Of a stretch of 54,516 nucleotides of DNA, positions 8,539 to 19,171 are shown piece by piece. The translations under genes were made by a program, and so were the position numbers. Under the pieces are notes generated by a model that was given only the letters and a program-made list of their open reading frames with translations, had not been told where the DNA came from and ran no database searches. The stretch's first letter is position 1. Each line of letters starts with the position of its first letter. The DNA is from Anaerolineae bacterium (lineage in GTDB: Bacteria; Chloroflexota; Anaerolineae; Aggregatilineales; Phototrophicaceae), in the NCBI GenBank assembly GCA_020849765.1, contig JADLAY010000028.1:1-54516 (forward strand), given 5' to 3'.

Positions 8539-8994
8539 GTGATATCCCCTGAGCTTTTGCGACGATTTCCGATCTTTGCCGGGCTGCCGCCGCAGGCGTT
8601 CGCCGATCTGGCGCAGATGGCCGACGAAGACATGCTGACCGCCGACACGCTGCTCTTCCAAGAGGGCGAGGAAGCCGACGAACTCTATCTGCTGCTGGAG
8701 GGCAGCGTCGACCTGCTGATGAACCTGGATGAGAAGGGCGACAAGCAGATCGAGATCGAGACGCTGGTCGCCGGGGAGATCGCGGGCTGGTCGGCGTTGA
8801 TCGCGCCGCACGTCTACAAGGCGAGCGCCGCCGCGAGCACGCTGGTGCGCGTGGCCGTGCTCGACGCCGTCAGGCTGCGGGCGTACATCGTCGCGCACCC
8901 GGAGCACGGACTGAGAATCATGGAGCACCTGGCGCAGACGATCGGCGACCGCCTGAATCACATGCGCATCCGCCTGATCAGCCTGGCGGTGTAG
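8539..8994 (+). CDS. Stand-alone cyclic-nucleotide-binding-domain protein
   Basis: 151 residues forming one CRP-type ligand-binding beta-roll (FPIFAGLPPQAFADLA at the N-terminus, LFQEGEEADELYLLLEGSV in the core, GEIAGWSAL as the phosphate-binding-cassette region) and the start of a C-helix. The helix-turn-helix domain of Crp/Fnr proteins is absent, so it cannot act as a classical DNA-binding regulator alone. The cassette lacks the canonical R of cAMP binders (GEIAGWSAL rather than GExxLxxxxxRxA), so the ligand is uncertain. The GTG start is supported by TGGGAGG at 8527-8533. It lies downstream of the hydrogenase cluster in the same direction. Confidence 0.8.
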   Translation: MISPELLRRFPIFAGLPPQAFADLAQMADEDMLTADTLLFQEGEEADELYLLLEGSVDLLMNLDEKGDKQIEIETLVAGEIAGWSALIAPHVYKASAAASTLVRVAVLDAVRLRAYIVAHPEHGLRIMEHLAQTIGDRLNHMRIRLISLAV

Positions 8995-9032
8995 GCGGCG
9001 GACGCGCCATCGCCTATCCCATCAAATGTGAC

Positions 9033-9067
9033 GTAGGGCCGCCGGACGCCAAGAATGGCGTCCCTAC
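9033..9067. repeat. GTAGGG/CCCTAC-bounded hairpin
   Basis: Short inverted repeat between two convergent genes: GTAGGG at 9033-9038 and CCCTAC at 9062-9067, with an inner GACGCC/GGCGTC stem. It belongs to the same dispersed palindrome family as those near 8.3, 18.1 and 30.2 kb, and could also serve as a bidirectional terminator. Confidence 0.55.
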
Positions 9068-9110
9068 AATATGTGCTGAAACGAATCCGTGGGGCGAGCG
9101 TTGACTTTGC

Positions 9111-10025
9111 TTAGCCATCCAGCAGCGTCGCGCTGAAGAAATCGACGACGCGCCGCTCGTACTCGTCCGCGTAATGCGTGAAGCCGCCAATGTGCCCGCC
9201 GTCCGGCACGATCCAGACCTCGGCGCGGCCCGGCGCAGCATCCGCAAAGACGCGGTTGAATTCGACCTCGTCGGCCACATCCGCGGCGGCGATCAGGAGA
9301 AAGTGCGTCGACGTGGCCGCCTCGATCGAGTCGAGGATCGGCGTCGGCGGCGCGTCGCCCGTGATCATGCCGACGACGGTATAGCCGATCCACGGCTGCA
9401 AGCCGACGACCGGATTGGCATGCGACGGGACGGCGCGGAACTCGGCCATCGAACGGTGCGTCGCCCCCTCGCTGACAATGGCGGTCAGCGACGGATTGGC
9501 GGAGGCGGCACCGAGCAGCACTTCACCGCCCATCGACAGTCCAATGCCGCCGATGGCTTTGACGTCGCTTTGTTCGCCGAGCCAGGCGACGGCGGCGCTG
9601 ACGTCACCCGTGCCCTGCCACCCGTAGAGATTGGTCTGGCCGTCGCTCTCGCCATGCCCGCGCAGGTCGAAAGCGAGCACGCCGAAATCGTGTCGCGTCA
9701 GCATCTCGGCATAGGCGCGCACTGCCTCGCGCGATCCGCTGGCGCCGTGGGCGAGCACGATGACAGCGCCGTTGTGCGGCGGCGCATACCAGCCCGCCAG
9801 CCGGTCGCCGTCCGTTGTCATCAGGCTGACGTTCTCAAAACCGGGCGGCGGCGCTCCGACCGTCTCGCGCGGCATGTTGGTGGCGGCGATGCCGAAGCCG
9901 ACCGGCACGACGACGAACGTCACGATCAGGAAGAGCGCCACCAGGACAAGTGCGACTCGGATCAGCAAACGGAGCAGCCGGGCGCGAGCGGTCCGCTGCG
10001 GCTGAGACTGTGAACGTGTGACCAT
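9111..10025 (-). CDS. Membrane-anchored alpha/beta hydrolase
   Basis: 304 residues with an N-terminal hydrophobic segment (about residues 20-48) that would anchor it with the hydrolase domain outside, followed by an alpha/beta-hydrolase fold. HGASGSRE is the oxyanion region, GIGLSMGGE near residue 163 holds the nucleophilic serine, FDLRGHGESDG precedes it, and GGHIGG near residue 276 gives the catalytic His. It resembles the BAAT/prolyl-oligopeptidase-like Hydrolase_4 proteins of unknown substrate. It lies 9 nt downstream of the RidA-like gene on the same strand, so it is probably the last gene of a three-gene operon. Confidence 0.8.
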   Translation of the reverse strand: MVTRSQSQPQRTARARLLRLLIRVALVLVALFLIVTFVVVPVGFGIAATNMPRETVGAPPPGFENVSLMTTDGDRLAGWYAPPHNGAVIVLAHGASGSREAVRAYAEMLTRHDFGVLAFDLRGHGESDGQTNLYGWQGTGDVSAAVAWLGEQSDVKAIGGIGLSMGGEVLLGAASANPSLTAIVSEGATHRSMAEFRAVPSHANPVVGLQPWIGYTVVGMITGDAPPTPILDSIEAATSTHFLLIAAADVADEVEFNRVFADAAPGRAEVWIVPDGGHIGGFTHYADEYERRVVDFFSATLLDG

Positions 10026-10034
10026 GGCGATGCC

Positions 10035-10406
10035 TCAGGTGGTGCTGGCGATGCCTTCGATCTGGATCAGGCAGGTGGGTTCGACGAAATCGCTGGTGAT
10101 GGTCGTCCGCGCGGGATAGTCCGCCGGGAAGAACGACTGCCAGACCGCATGCATCGCGTCGAAGTCGACGATGTTCCGCAGAATCACGGTCACTTTGAGC
10201 ATGTGCTTCAGGCTCAGGCCGATCTGGCCCAGCGCCGCGTCGAGGTTGAGAAACGCCTGACGCGTCTGCTCCTCGATCGTCCGCATTCGCGTTCCGTCGG
10301 GAGCCTGCATGCCGCCGAAGTGGCCGATGTAGACGACGCCACCCTCGACGACGAAGGTGGCCACGCCGTAAGTGTCGTAGGGCTTGAGGATGATCCGTTC
10401 TGGCAT
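10035..10406 (-). CDS. RidA/YjgF-family protein
   Basis: 123 residues of the RidA/YER057c/UK114 fold, which in characterised members deaminates reactive enamine/imine intermediates. Visible family features include GVVYIGHFGG near residue 24, the TRQAFLNLDAALGQIGLSL helix and LIQIEGIAST at the end. The catalytic Arg usually found near residue 105 (RxxVE context) is not obvious: the segment reads YPARTTITSDFVEPTCLIQI, with an Arg six residues after the PADYP turn. AAGGAGG lies upstream of the ATG. Co-directional with the DUF998 gene (27-nt gap) and the hydrolase (9-nt gap). Confidence 0.85.
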   Translation of the reverse strand: MPERIILKPYDTYGVATFVVEGGVVYIGHFGGMQAPDGTRMRTIEEQTRQAFLNLDAALGQIGLSLKHMLKVTVILRNIVDFDAMHAVWQSFFPADYPARTTITSDFVEPTCLIQIEGIASTT

Positions 10407-10433
10407 GCGGCTGCCTCCTTGGGCGGGCGCCGA

Positions 10434-11105
10434 TCAGCCGCGCGCGGGGCGGCGCTGGGGCGTGCCGGACGGGCTGCTCAGGGGCTGCTCCGCCGTCGTG
10501 TAGAGCTTGATCGACATGACGGCCAGCCACAGAATGAAGGCGCCGATGGTGACGCGCTCGATCAGGCCGAACTGCGGATTGCCGCTGGTGGCCGCGCCCG
10601 CGCCCAGGCCGCCCGCGATCAGGATGACGACCAGCGAGATCAGCGAGTAGATGACGTAGCTGCCCATGTTCGGTTGCTTGCGCAGCCAGAGCGCCGCGCA
10701 CAGCGTCGCGATCATGGTCGCGAGCGCCGCAATCCCGGCGAAGACGATGTGCAGCGTGCCGGTCGTCGTCACCGCCGCCTGCGCGCCACCCGGATCTTGC
10801 GGGAAGAAGAGCTGGAGCAGCACGCCGCAGATGCCGGACACGATCAAGGCCACGCCGGTGATCTTGCCGGTCAGTGCCGCGCCCATCCGGCCGTAGACGC
10901 CGACGCCGAAAGCGATGACCAGCAGGTTGTAGATCAGAAACAGGAGGTCGAGCAGCAGTTTGTTCGGCGCACCGGCGGCGGTCAGCTCGCTGATCGGCTC
11001 AGCGATGTGGCTGTAGCCGGGGCGCAGCGCGCCGCCGAGGACGACGGTGACGACGTAGACGATGGCTGCAAGCAAACCACACCCAAGTAACCATCTGGCT
11101 TTCAT
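10434..11105 (-). CDS. DUF998 membrane protein
   Basis: 223-residue integral membrane protein with about six hydrophobic segments and the DUF998 hallmark SHIAEPISELTAAGAPN after the first helix, where a conserved His and Glu/Ser face the membrane edge. Function is unknown for the family. The C-terminal ~20 residues are Pro/Arg-rich and probably cytoplasmic. AAGGAAC upstream of the ATG is a plausible ribosome binding site. It is the first gene of the likely DUF998-RidA-hydrolase operon. Confidence 0.8.
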   Translation of the reverse strand: MKARWLLGCGLLAAIVYVVTVVLGGALRPGYSHIAEPISELTAAGAPNKLLLDLLFLIYNLLVIAFGVGVYGRMGAALTGKITGVALIVSGICGVLLQLFFPQDPGGAQAAVTTTGTLHIVFAGIAALATMIATLCAALWLRKQPNMGSYVIYSLISLVVILIAGGLGAGAATSGNPQFGLIERVTIGAFILWLAVMSIKLYTTAEQPLSSPSGTPQRRPARG

Positions 11106-11579
11106 CGAGCTGTTCCTTTGACTGGATCAAGGTGATGGATCAAAACGGCATAACGATAACGCCATGGTTACAGGCCGCCTGTGACGAAAATCACCTTTTT
11201 GGCTGCCGGATTGCGCCTTCTTGGGCGGCTGCCTACGCGTGAGAGGGTTGGGTGGAGAAGATGGAAGATAGGCCGAGTGGCTCTTTTTAAGCCATGAGGA
11301 CTAGCGTTGCATTGCACTTATCCATCGATTGCGCTATCGTAATCGTCAGTACACACGTACTGGCCATCTCTGGAACGGTTATTTACAGGTAGTCCGCTTC
11401 CCCTTCCTGGTGACAACTCTGGATGACGACGGCGCCAGGCCAAGTGCACTTCACGGTGACTTCGGCTGGCGGTCGGCATGACAGGGTGTCATCACCATCG
11501 CCGACCCGAATGTCTGGCAAGTATTCCGGTCTCACACCATACCAGCAAGGCATTGCTATCTCGATAGGAGACCTGACTC
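11106..11579. other. Intergenic region upstream of receiver gene
   Basis: 474 nt without a supportable gene. It separates the divergent DUF998 operon and the receiver protein, so it should hold both promoters; I could not pick a confident -35/-10 pair. GATAGGAGA at 11563-11571 is the likely ribosome binding site for the gene starting at 11580. Confidence 0.4.
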
Positions 11580-12029
11580 ATGTGTGAACCCATTGAGTTC
11601 TTGTTGGTCGAAGATAATCCTGGTGACGTCCGGCTGACGCAAGAGTTTTTCAAAGAGTACAAGCTCGCGAACAGCATGAGTATCGTCACTGATGCCGACC
11701 ACACGCTCTCTTACCTGCGGCGCGAGGGCAGCTATGCGGACGTGTCACGTCCGGACATCATCCTGTGCAGCTTCCCGCTCTATCAAGACGATCAGTCCGG
11801 CGTTTGGAGCGATATCCGGCATGACGCCTACCTGCGCGACATCCCGATCGTGCTGTTGACCGGCTTCGAAGGCGAGGAGGACAGCCTGGGCGATCTTTCG
11901 ACCATTTCGTGCTGCGTCGCCAAGCCGCTCGACTTCGGGCACATCACGACGATCGTGCAGCACGTCGGCGACCTGGGCGTGATCGTGATGACCGCGCGCG
12001 GTCGTAAGGCGAGCGTCGTCCCGGCATAG
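11580..12029 (+). CDS. Receiver-only response regulator lacking the phospho-acceptor Asp
   Basis: 149 residues of CheY-like receiver fold closest to the Rcp1/CheY-type single-domain regulators: FLLVEDNPGDVRLTQEFF at the N-terminus (acidic pair E11-D12), the LLTG strand with its conserved Thr, and VAKPLD with the conserved Lys. The position that should hold the phosphorylated Asp (normally ...LILLDLNLP) reads IILCSFPL, so the residue is Ser64. No output domain follows. It is probably a pseudo-receiver acting by protein contact or an unphosphorylated switch. It stands alone, followed by a strong terminator. Confidence 0.8.
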   Translation: MCEPIEFLLVEDNPGDVRLTQEFFKEYKLANSMSIVTDADHTLSYLRREGSYADVSRPDIILCSFPLYQDDQSGVWSDIRHDAYLRDIPIVLLTGFEGEEDSLGDLSTISCCVAKPLDFGHITTIVQHVGDLGVIVMTARGRKASVVPA

Positions 12030-12055
12030 CGCGGTATCGCAATGAAGTAAGATAG

Positions 12056-12089
12056 ACGGCGGTCGTTCGACAGGGCGACCGCCGTTTTT
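12056..12089 (+). terminator. Rho-independent terminator after receiver gene
   Basis: Perfect 10-bp stem ACGGCGGTCG (12056-12065) with CGACCGCCGT (12076-12085), 10-nt loop, followed by a T run (12085-12089). Confidence 0.9.
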
Positions 12090-12238
12090 GTTGTTGGGGC
12101 AGTGGGGGAAATGGGCGGACGATGCGGGAAGCGTCGCTACGAAACGAGGGACGTAGGGGCGACCCGTGAGGCATCCGCCGTTCTGCCGCTGACCATCACC
12201 TCTTTACACACGGCCCAAATCTCTCATCTGGGAAATGC

Positions 12239-12298
12239 TTGACAGCCCGAAATCAACGCGCTAGTATGGTTATTAAACCGGTTTACTAAACCGATTTA
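12239..12298 (+). promoter_or_regulatory. Promoter with double LacI-type operator for sugar operon
   Basis: TTGACA at 12239-12244, a 17-nt spacer, then TAGTAT at 12262-12267 form a near-consensus sigma-70-type promoter. Directly downstream are the perfect 12-bp palindrome TAAACCGGTTTA (12274-12285) and a near copy TAAACCGATTTA (12287-12298), both with the central CG typical of LacI/GalR operators. They cover the predicted transcription start, so a bound repressor would block initiation. The likely ligand-responsive repressor is the LacI-family protein at the end of the operon (16823-17848). AAAGGAG at 12318-12324 serves the first gene. Confidence 0.85.
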
Positions 12299-12330
12299 AT
12301 AAAAGAGCGTTTGACTTAAAGGAGCTGTGC

Positions 12331-13572
12331 ATGAACGCCCGTCTGTTCTGTGTTTTGACCGTATTGGTCCTCGTTCTTGGTGTCGGCACCGTCTTTGCCC
12401 AAGAGCCGGTGACGCTCACGTTCTGGAATTACTGGGACGGCAACAACGGCGAGGTGATTCAAAGCCTGGTCGATCAATTCAATGCCGAACACGCCGACAT
12501 CCAGGTCGAAAACGTCTTCTTTGGCTGGGGTGAGCTGCTGCCTCGTCTGCAGACGGCGGCGGCCGGTGGTGATGCGCCCGCGCTCGCGGCGGCGGATATG
12601 GCCTGGGTGCCGCTGCTGGCGAACTCCGGCAAGCTGGCCGCGCTCGATAGCTACGTCGAGGCGGCGGGCATCGACCTGAGCGATTTCTACCCGGCGCTGC
12701 TCGCCGTCAACCAGTACAACGATCAGTTGTTCGGCCTGCCGGTCAGCACCAACAACCTCGAACTCTTCATCAACAACGATCTGTTCACCGCCGCCGGGCT
12801 TGATCCCGCGCAGCCGCCGACGACCTGGGACGAACTGGCGAGCATGGCCCAGACCTGCGCCGACCCGGACAACGGCGTCATCGGTATGGAACTCTACACG
12901 CAGCCGGGCGAAGGCCTGACCTGGCAATTCCAGGTCTACCTGTGGCAGGCGGGCGGCGAATTCCTGAGCGCCGATAACACGGCAGCCGCTTTCAACAGCG
13001 AAGCCGGGCTTAGCGCGCTCAATTACTGGCGCTCGCTGATCGACAGCGGCGCGAGCAGCCTGTCGCCATGGGGCGCCTTCGACCAGGGCAAGGCCTGCAT
13101 GCGCATGGACGGCTCGTGGATGGTCAGCATCTACGGCAGCCAGACCGAGTTCGCCTTCAGCACCGCGCAGATGCCGATCCCGGACGGCGGCCAGCCCGCG
13201 ACCAACATGGGTGGCGAGCACCTCGTCATCTTCGCCGGGGATGAAGCGCAGCAGCAGGCGGCCTTCACCTTCGCCCAGTGGCTGACGGACACCGAGACGC
13301 AGGTGACGTGGGACGAGCAGACCGGCTTCATGCCCATCCGCCAGTCGGTCGCCGACAGCGCTGACTTCCAGACGTGGCTGAACGAGACCGAGCCGCGCCT
13401 GATCCCGTTCGTCGAGAGCCAGCAGTACGCCATCAACCGCCCGCCGGTTGCTGTCTACGCGGAGTTATCGGACGTCTTCAGCGCCAGCCTTGAGCGCGCG
13501 CTCTATGGACAGATTTCCTCGGAAGATGCCCTCACCAACGCCGAAGTCGCCGTGAATGCGCTGCTGCGCTAA
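12331..13572 (+). CDS. ABC transporter sugar-binding protein
   Basis: Extracellular solute-binding protein family 1, 413 residues, expected to capture oligosaccharides outside the membrane. The signal peptide runs to about residue 23 (hydrophobic LTVLVLVLGVGTVFA then QEPVTL), with no lipobox Cys. The mature part begins LTFWNYWDGNNGE, the usual SBP_bac_1 opening, and has the RMDGSWMVSIYG ligand-site segment and a C-terminal FTFAQWLTDTETQ helix. Followed by two permease genes and a GH13 enzyme, so maltodextrin-like substrates are likely. No ATPase gene is in the cluster; a shared MsmX-type ATPase elsewhere is the usual solution. Confidence 0.92.
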   Translation: MNARLFCVLTVLVLVLGVGTVFAQEPVTLTFWNYWDGNNGEVIQSLVDQFNAEHADIQVENVFFGWGELLPRLQTAAAGGDAPALAAADMAWVPLLANSGKLAALDSYVEAAGIDLSDFYPALLAVNQYNDQLFGLPVSTNNLELFINNDLFTAAGLDPAQPPTTWDELASMAQTCADPDNGVIGMELYTQPGEGLTWQFQVYLWQAGGEFLSADNTAAAFNSEAGLSALNYWRSLIDSGASSLSPWGAFDQGKACMRMDGSWMVSIYGSQTEFAFSTAQMPIPDGGQPATNMGGEHLVIFAGDEAQQQAAFTFAQWLTDTETQVTWDEQTGFMPIRQSVADSADFQTWLNETEPRLIPFVESQQYAINRPPVAVYAELSDVFSASLERALYGQISSEDALTNAEVAVNALLR

Positions 13573-13592
13573 GCTCCCTCGCGTTTGTCGTG

Positions 13593-13618
13593 CGTGCCGG
13601 GTTTACGTGCCCGGCACG
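13593..13618 (+). terminator. Intercistronic stem-loop after binding-protein gene
   Basis: Perfect 9-bp stem CGTGCCGGG (13593-13601) and CCCGGCACG (13610-13618), followed by a pyrimidine-rich TCTCTTTC rather than a full T run. Such hairpins between binding-protein and permease genes often stabilise the upstream message or terminate partially, giving excess binding protein. Confidence 0.65.
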
Positions 13619-13650
13619 TCTCTTTCGTCCACAGCAGAAGGCATCGGATC

Positions 13651-14564
13651 ATGACCCTCCCCATCTCCGCCCGACCGCGCCGGATACGGCTGAACGGCGA
13701 AGCGCGCATGGCGCTGCTGGCAGTGCTGCCTGCGCTGGCGATACTGGGCCTGTTCACGGTTTTCCCGATCTTCTATTCCGGCTACCTGAGCCTGCAGGAT
13801 TGGAACGGCTTCGACCCGGAATCGAGCTGGGTCGGCTTGCAGAACTACGTTGACTGGTTTCAGTCGCCGGTCTTCTGGCACTCGCTGAGCGTGACGGCGG
13901 CCTACGTCGTCGGTCTGACGGTGCTCAGCCTGGTGGGAGGGTTGGCGGTCGCGCTGCTGCTCAACAGCGGCGTGCGCGGCGTCACGCTCTACCGCGTGCT
14001 CTACTTCATCCCGGTGGTGACGGCGACCGTCGCCGCGGCCACGGTTTGGCGCTACCTGCTCGATCCGGGATCGGGGCTGGTCAACACCGTGCTGCGCGAC
14101 CTGGGCATTCAGGGGCCGAACTGGCTCAGCGATCCGACCTGGGCGCTGCCCGCCGTGATCCTGGTCGGCGTCTGGAAGCGCGTCGGCTTCAACATGGTTA
14201 TCTTCCTGGCCGGTTTGCAGACGATCCCGCGCGTCTACTACGAGGCGGCGATGGTCGACGGCGCGACGTCTTGGGAGCGCTTCCGCCACATTACGCTGCC
14301 GCTGCTCTCGCCGACGACGCTGCTGGTCGCGATCATGACGCTGATCGATGCGTTTCTGGTCTTCGACGTGGTCTTCGTCATGTCGAATGGCACCGGCGGG
14401 CCGGTCGGCTCGACCGAGGTGCTCGGCTTCCTGCTCTGGCGTGAGGCCTTCCGGTACTTCAACCTGGGCGATGCATCCGCCATCGGCTGGATCTTGTTCT
14501 TGATCGTCCTGGCCGTCACGCTGGTGCAGTGGCGATTGTTCGGGCGCACGGCGCGGAGCGGCGT

Positions 14565-14568
<4 letters not shown>
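13651..14568 (+). CDS. Sugar ABC transporter permease (MalF/UgpA-type)
   Basis: 305 residues if started at the ATG at 13651, which follows AGAAGG; an upstream in-frame TTG (13585) would add 22 residues overlapping the stem-loop and is less likely. Six predicted membrane helices are present (LLAVLPALAILGLFTVFPIF as the first). The EAA loop EAAMVDGATSWERFRHITLP near residue 205 contacts the ATPase subunit. It corresponds to the MalF-like first permease of CUT1 carbohydrate importers. It ends in ATGA shared with the start of the second permease. Confidence 0.92.
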
Positions 14569-16822
<2,254 letters not shown>

Positions 16823-17848
16823 ATGTCCAAAGTCACCATCAGCGATATTGCCAAGCGCGCCGGCGTGAGCAAGACGGCGGTGTCGTTTGCGTTCAACGAT
16901 CCCGCGCGCCTGCCGGACGATACCGTCCAGCGCATCCTGGCGGTGGCTGACGAGCTGGGCTACATGCCCAACCCGATCGCGCGCAGCCTGACCAACAAGC
17001 GCACGGGCAATATCGGCCTGCTGTTTCCGCAGCCGCTGCCGGGCGTCATGCGCAATCCGTACACGGCGGAACTGCTGCAGGGCGTCGGCCTGACGTGCGA
17101 GCGCGCCGGGTACAACGTGCTGCTGGTATCGCCGGTGCTGGGCAGCATGCGCAGCGCAGTCACCGGCGCGGTCGTCGACGGCTTTTTGACCATCGGCCTG
17201 GAGCATTACCGGCCCACGGTCGAGCTGCTCGATCAGCGCGGGATGCCGTACGTGATGGTCGACAGCGAGCCGTACCCCGGCATTGCCTGCGTCAACATCG
17301 ACGACGCAATGGGCGGCTATCAGGCGATGCAGTATGTGCTGTCGAAGGGCCACCGGCGGATCGCCATTCTCGGCATCGCGTCGGGCAAGCGCGGGCGCTA
17401 CGAGTCGTACGTCGGCACGCTGCAAGGGCGCGTCGCCGGGTATCAGAAGGCGCTGGCGGAGTTCGGCCTGACGCTGGACGAGGAGAACGTCCAGTTGTTC
17501 GAGTGTGCCTGCACCCACGACGGCGGCCGGCGCGGCTTCGAGCGCTGCTGGCGTGAGATGCAGCCGACGGCCATCATCACGATGGCGGACGTGATCGCCG
17601 GGGGCGCGCTGGAGGCCGCCGCTGCCGCCTCGGTTGACGTGCCGCGCGACGTGTCGATGATCGGCTTCGACGATCTGCCGTTCACCAGCCTGACGCGCCC
17701 GCCGCTGACGACGATCCAGCAGCCGATCCACAAGAAGGGCGAGTTCGCCGCCAACCTGCTGCTCGACATCCTGACCAACGGCGCGGAGCTGACGCAGTAC
17801 GTCTTCCCGACGACGCTGATCGAGCGGGAGAGTGTGGCCGCCGTTTAA
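16823..17848 (+). CDS. LacI-family transcriptional regulator
   Basis: 341 residues. The N-terminal helix-turn-helix VTISDIAKRAGVSKTAVSFA plus the hinge helix NPIARSLTNKRTGNIG is canonical LacI/GalR, followed by a periplasmic-binding-protein-like sensor domain (HRRIAILGIASG, VSMIGFDDLPF, TTIQQPIH). It closes the sugar operon with no gap after the GH13 gene, and the TAAACCGGTTTA palindromes at 12274-12298 are its likely operator. The inducer is probably the transported sugar or its breakdown product. GGAAG just inside the preceding gene serves as ribosome binding site. Confidence 0.93.
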   Translation: MSKVTISDIAKRAGVSKTAVSFAFNDPARLPDDTVQRILAVADELGYMPNPIARSLTNKRTGNIGLLFPQPLPGVMRNPYTAELLQGVGLTCERAGYNVLLVSPVLGSMRSAVTGAVVDGFLTIGLEHYRPTVELLDQRGMPYVMVDSEPYPGIACVNIDDAMGGYQAMQYVLSKGHRRIAILGIASGKRGRYESYVGTLQGRVAGYQKALAEFGLTLDEENVQLFECACTHDGGRRGFERCWREMQPTAIITMADVIAGGALEAAAAASVDVPRDVSMIGFDDLPFTSLTRPPLTTIQQPIHKKGEFAANLLLDILTNGAELTQYVFPTTLIERESVAAV

Positions 17849-18178
17849 GAGGTGCTCAGTGCTCGGTACTCGGTGCTCAGTTGGGCCTGGTTCACAGTTC
17901 ACGGTATGGGGACGCGGTGTTCTCTGGGTTCTGGGTGGAGAATGCGAGCGCCACAGGATAAATTTCCTGAGCGCCTTCAGTGCGCTTGATTTGATCTAGC
18001 CGACGGGTTGACCCGTCGGCGGATGCGCTGGCAGATCGATTCGGTCGTGGAATGGCGTGTGTAGGGCCATGGCGTCGCCATGCCCAGGCTGCACAAGAGG
18101 GCGAGGCAGCGCCTCGCCCCTACACCGGCATGGGGAATCGAGTCATGTTGCTGAGCACCTAGGCGTTCAAAATCACAG
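17849..18178. repeat. Mosaic of dispersed repeats downstream of lacI-type gene
   Basis: No gene. Three repeat types are stacked. (a) A 30-base unit of GGTGCTCAGT/CTCGGTACTC wording at 17851-17880 matches 53650-53679 exactly. (b) A partial copy of the hairpin family of 32.5 and 45.7 kb lies at about 17970-18025, including GCCGACGGG/CCCGTCGGC (17999-18020). (c) A GTGTAGGG/CCCTACAC-bounded element spans about 18058-18124 with inner GGGCGAGGC/GCCTCGCCC. A terminator function for the upstream operon or the convergent gene is possible. Confidence 0.7.
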
Positions 18179-19171
18179 CTAATCTGTCCCATACGTGATG
18201 CGCACGAGCTTGTCCGTCCCCGATTCGGCGCCCCAGATTTCGCCGGGGCGGCCCAACAGTTGGCGTACCTGCCCGTTGTTGCTCGGCAGCGTGAACGGCT
18301 CGAACGTCTCCGTCGCCGGGTCGAAGCGCCAGATCGCATTGGCGCCGAAATCGCTCAGCCAGACGATGTCGCTCTCGTCGACGTAGACCGCGTACGGCAT
18401 CGCATTGTTGCCGGGCAGCGGCCATTCCGTCCACGCATCAGCCGCCGGGTCGTAGAGCGCGAGCTGGCCGACGTTCCACTCGCTGATCCACAACTTGCCC
18501 TCCGAATCCGACCAGACGCGGCGTGCGCCCTGGCCGGGCGTCGGCGGCTCGATCACGGTCGCCTCGCCCGTTTCGCGGTCGACGTGCGCGATGTGGCTGC
18601 CCGCCAGCGATGCATAATAGATCTCGCCGTCCGGCGTGGCGGTGATGCCATACGGCCCACGTCCGCGCGGCGCGTCGAACACCTGGAGGTCGCCGCTGGC
18701 CGGGTCGAGCCGTCCGTAGATTCCCGACTGGCCGGTGAACCAGAGGATGCCGTCGCCGTCGAAGGCGGCGGTGTTCAGATTGGCATAGCCCGTGTCGTCG
18801 GGCAGCGGGAAGACGTCGACGTCCTCGGTCTCCGGGTCGACACGGACGATGGCATTGAGTCCGCCATCCGTCACCCAGGCCGCGCCGTCCGGCCCGACGA
18901 TGATGCCGTGCGGCGCCGATCCCTCTCCGAGCGGGATCAGCGTGATGTCGCCCGTCTCCGGGTCGAGGCGGCCCATCTCGCCGGTGCGCTGGCCGGTGTA
19001 CCAGACGGTGCCGTCCGGCGCGGGGGCGACGTCATGCGGGCGCGTGCCCGGCGGCACGGGGTACTCGGTGATCGCGGACGAGCCTTGGGCCTGCGCGCTG
19101 AAGGCGATCAGGAGCACTGCGCTGACGGTGAGCAAGCCGGCGATCGAGAACGGTCGGTGCGAGCGGTTCAT
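18179..19171 (-). CDS. Secreted beta-propeller protein (virginiamycin B lyase-like)
   Basis: 330 residues with a signal peptide (hydrophobic LLTVSAVLLIAFSAQAQ to about residue 29). It continues as NHL/Vgb-type repeats with recurring GxxWxTxxxxxxxxRxDPxTG units, for example WYTGQRTGEMGRLDPETGD, WVTDGGLNAIVRVDPETED, WFTGQSGIYGRLDPASGD and WLSDFGANAIWRFDPATE. About six to seven blades can be counted. True virginiamycin B lyases open streptogramin B rings; most homologues, including secreted ones like this, have unknown function, so I name it by fold only. Confidence 0.8.
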   Translation of the reverse strand: MNRSHRPFSIAGLLTVSAVLLIAFSAQAQGSSAITEYPVPPGTRPHDVAPAPDGTVWYTGQRTGEMGRLDPETGDITLIPLGEGSAPHGIIVGPDGAAWVTDGGLNAIVRVDPETEDVDVFPLPDDTGYANLNTAAFDGDGILWFTGQSGIYGRLDPASGDLQVFDAPRGRGPYGITATPDGEIYYASLAGSHIAHVDRETGEATVIEPPTPGQGARRVWSDSEGKLWISEWNVGQLALYDPAADAWTEWPLPGNNAMPYAVYVDESDIVWLSDFGANAIWRFDPATETFEPFTLPSNNGQVRQLLGRPGEIWGAESGTDKLVRITYGTD

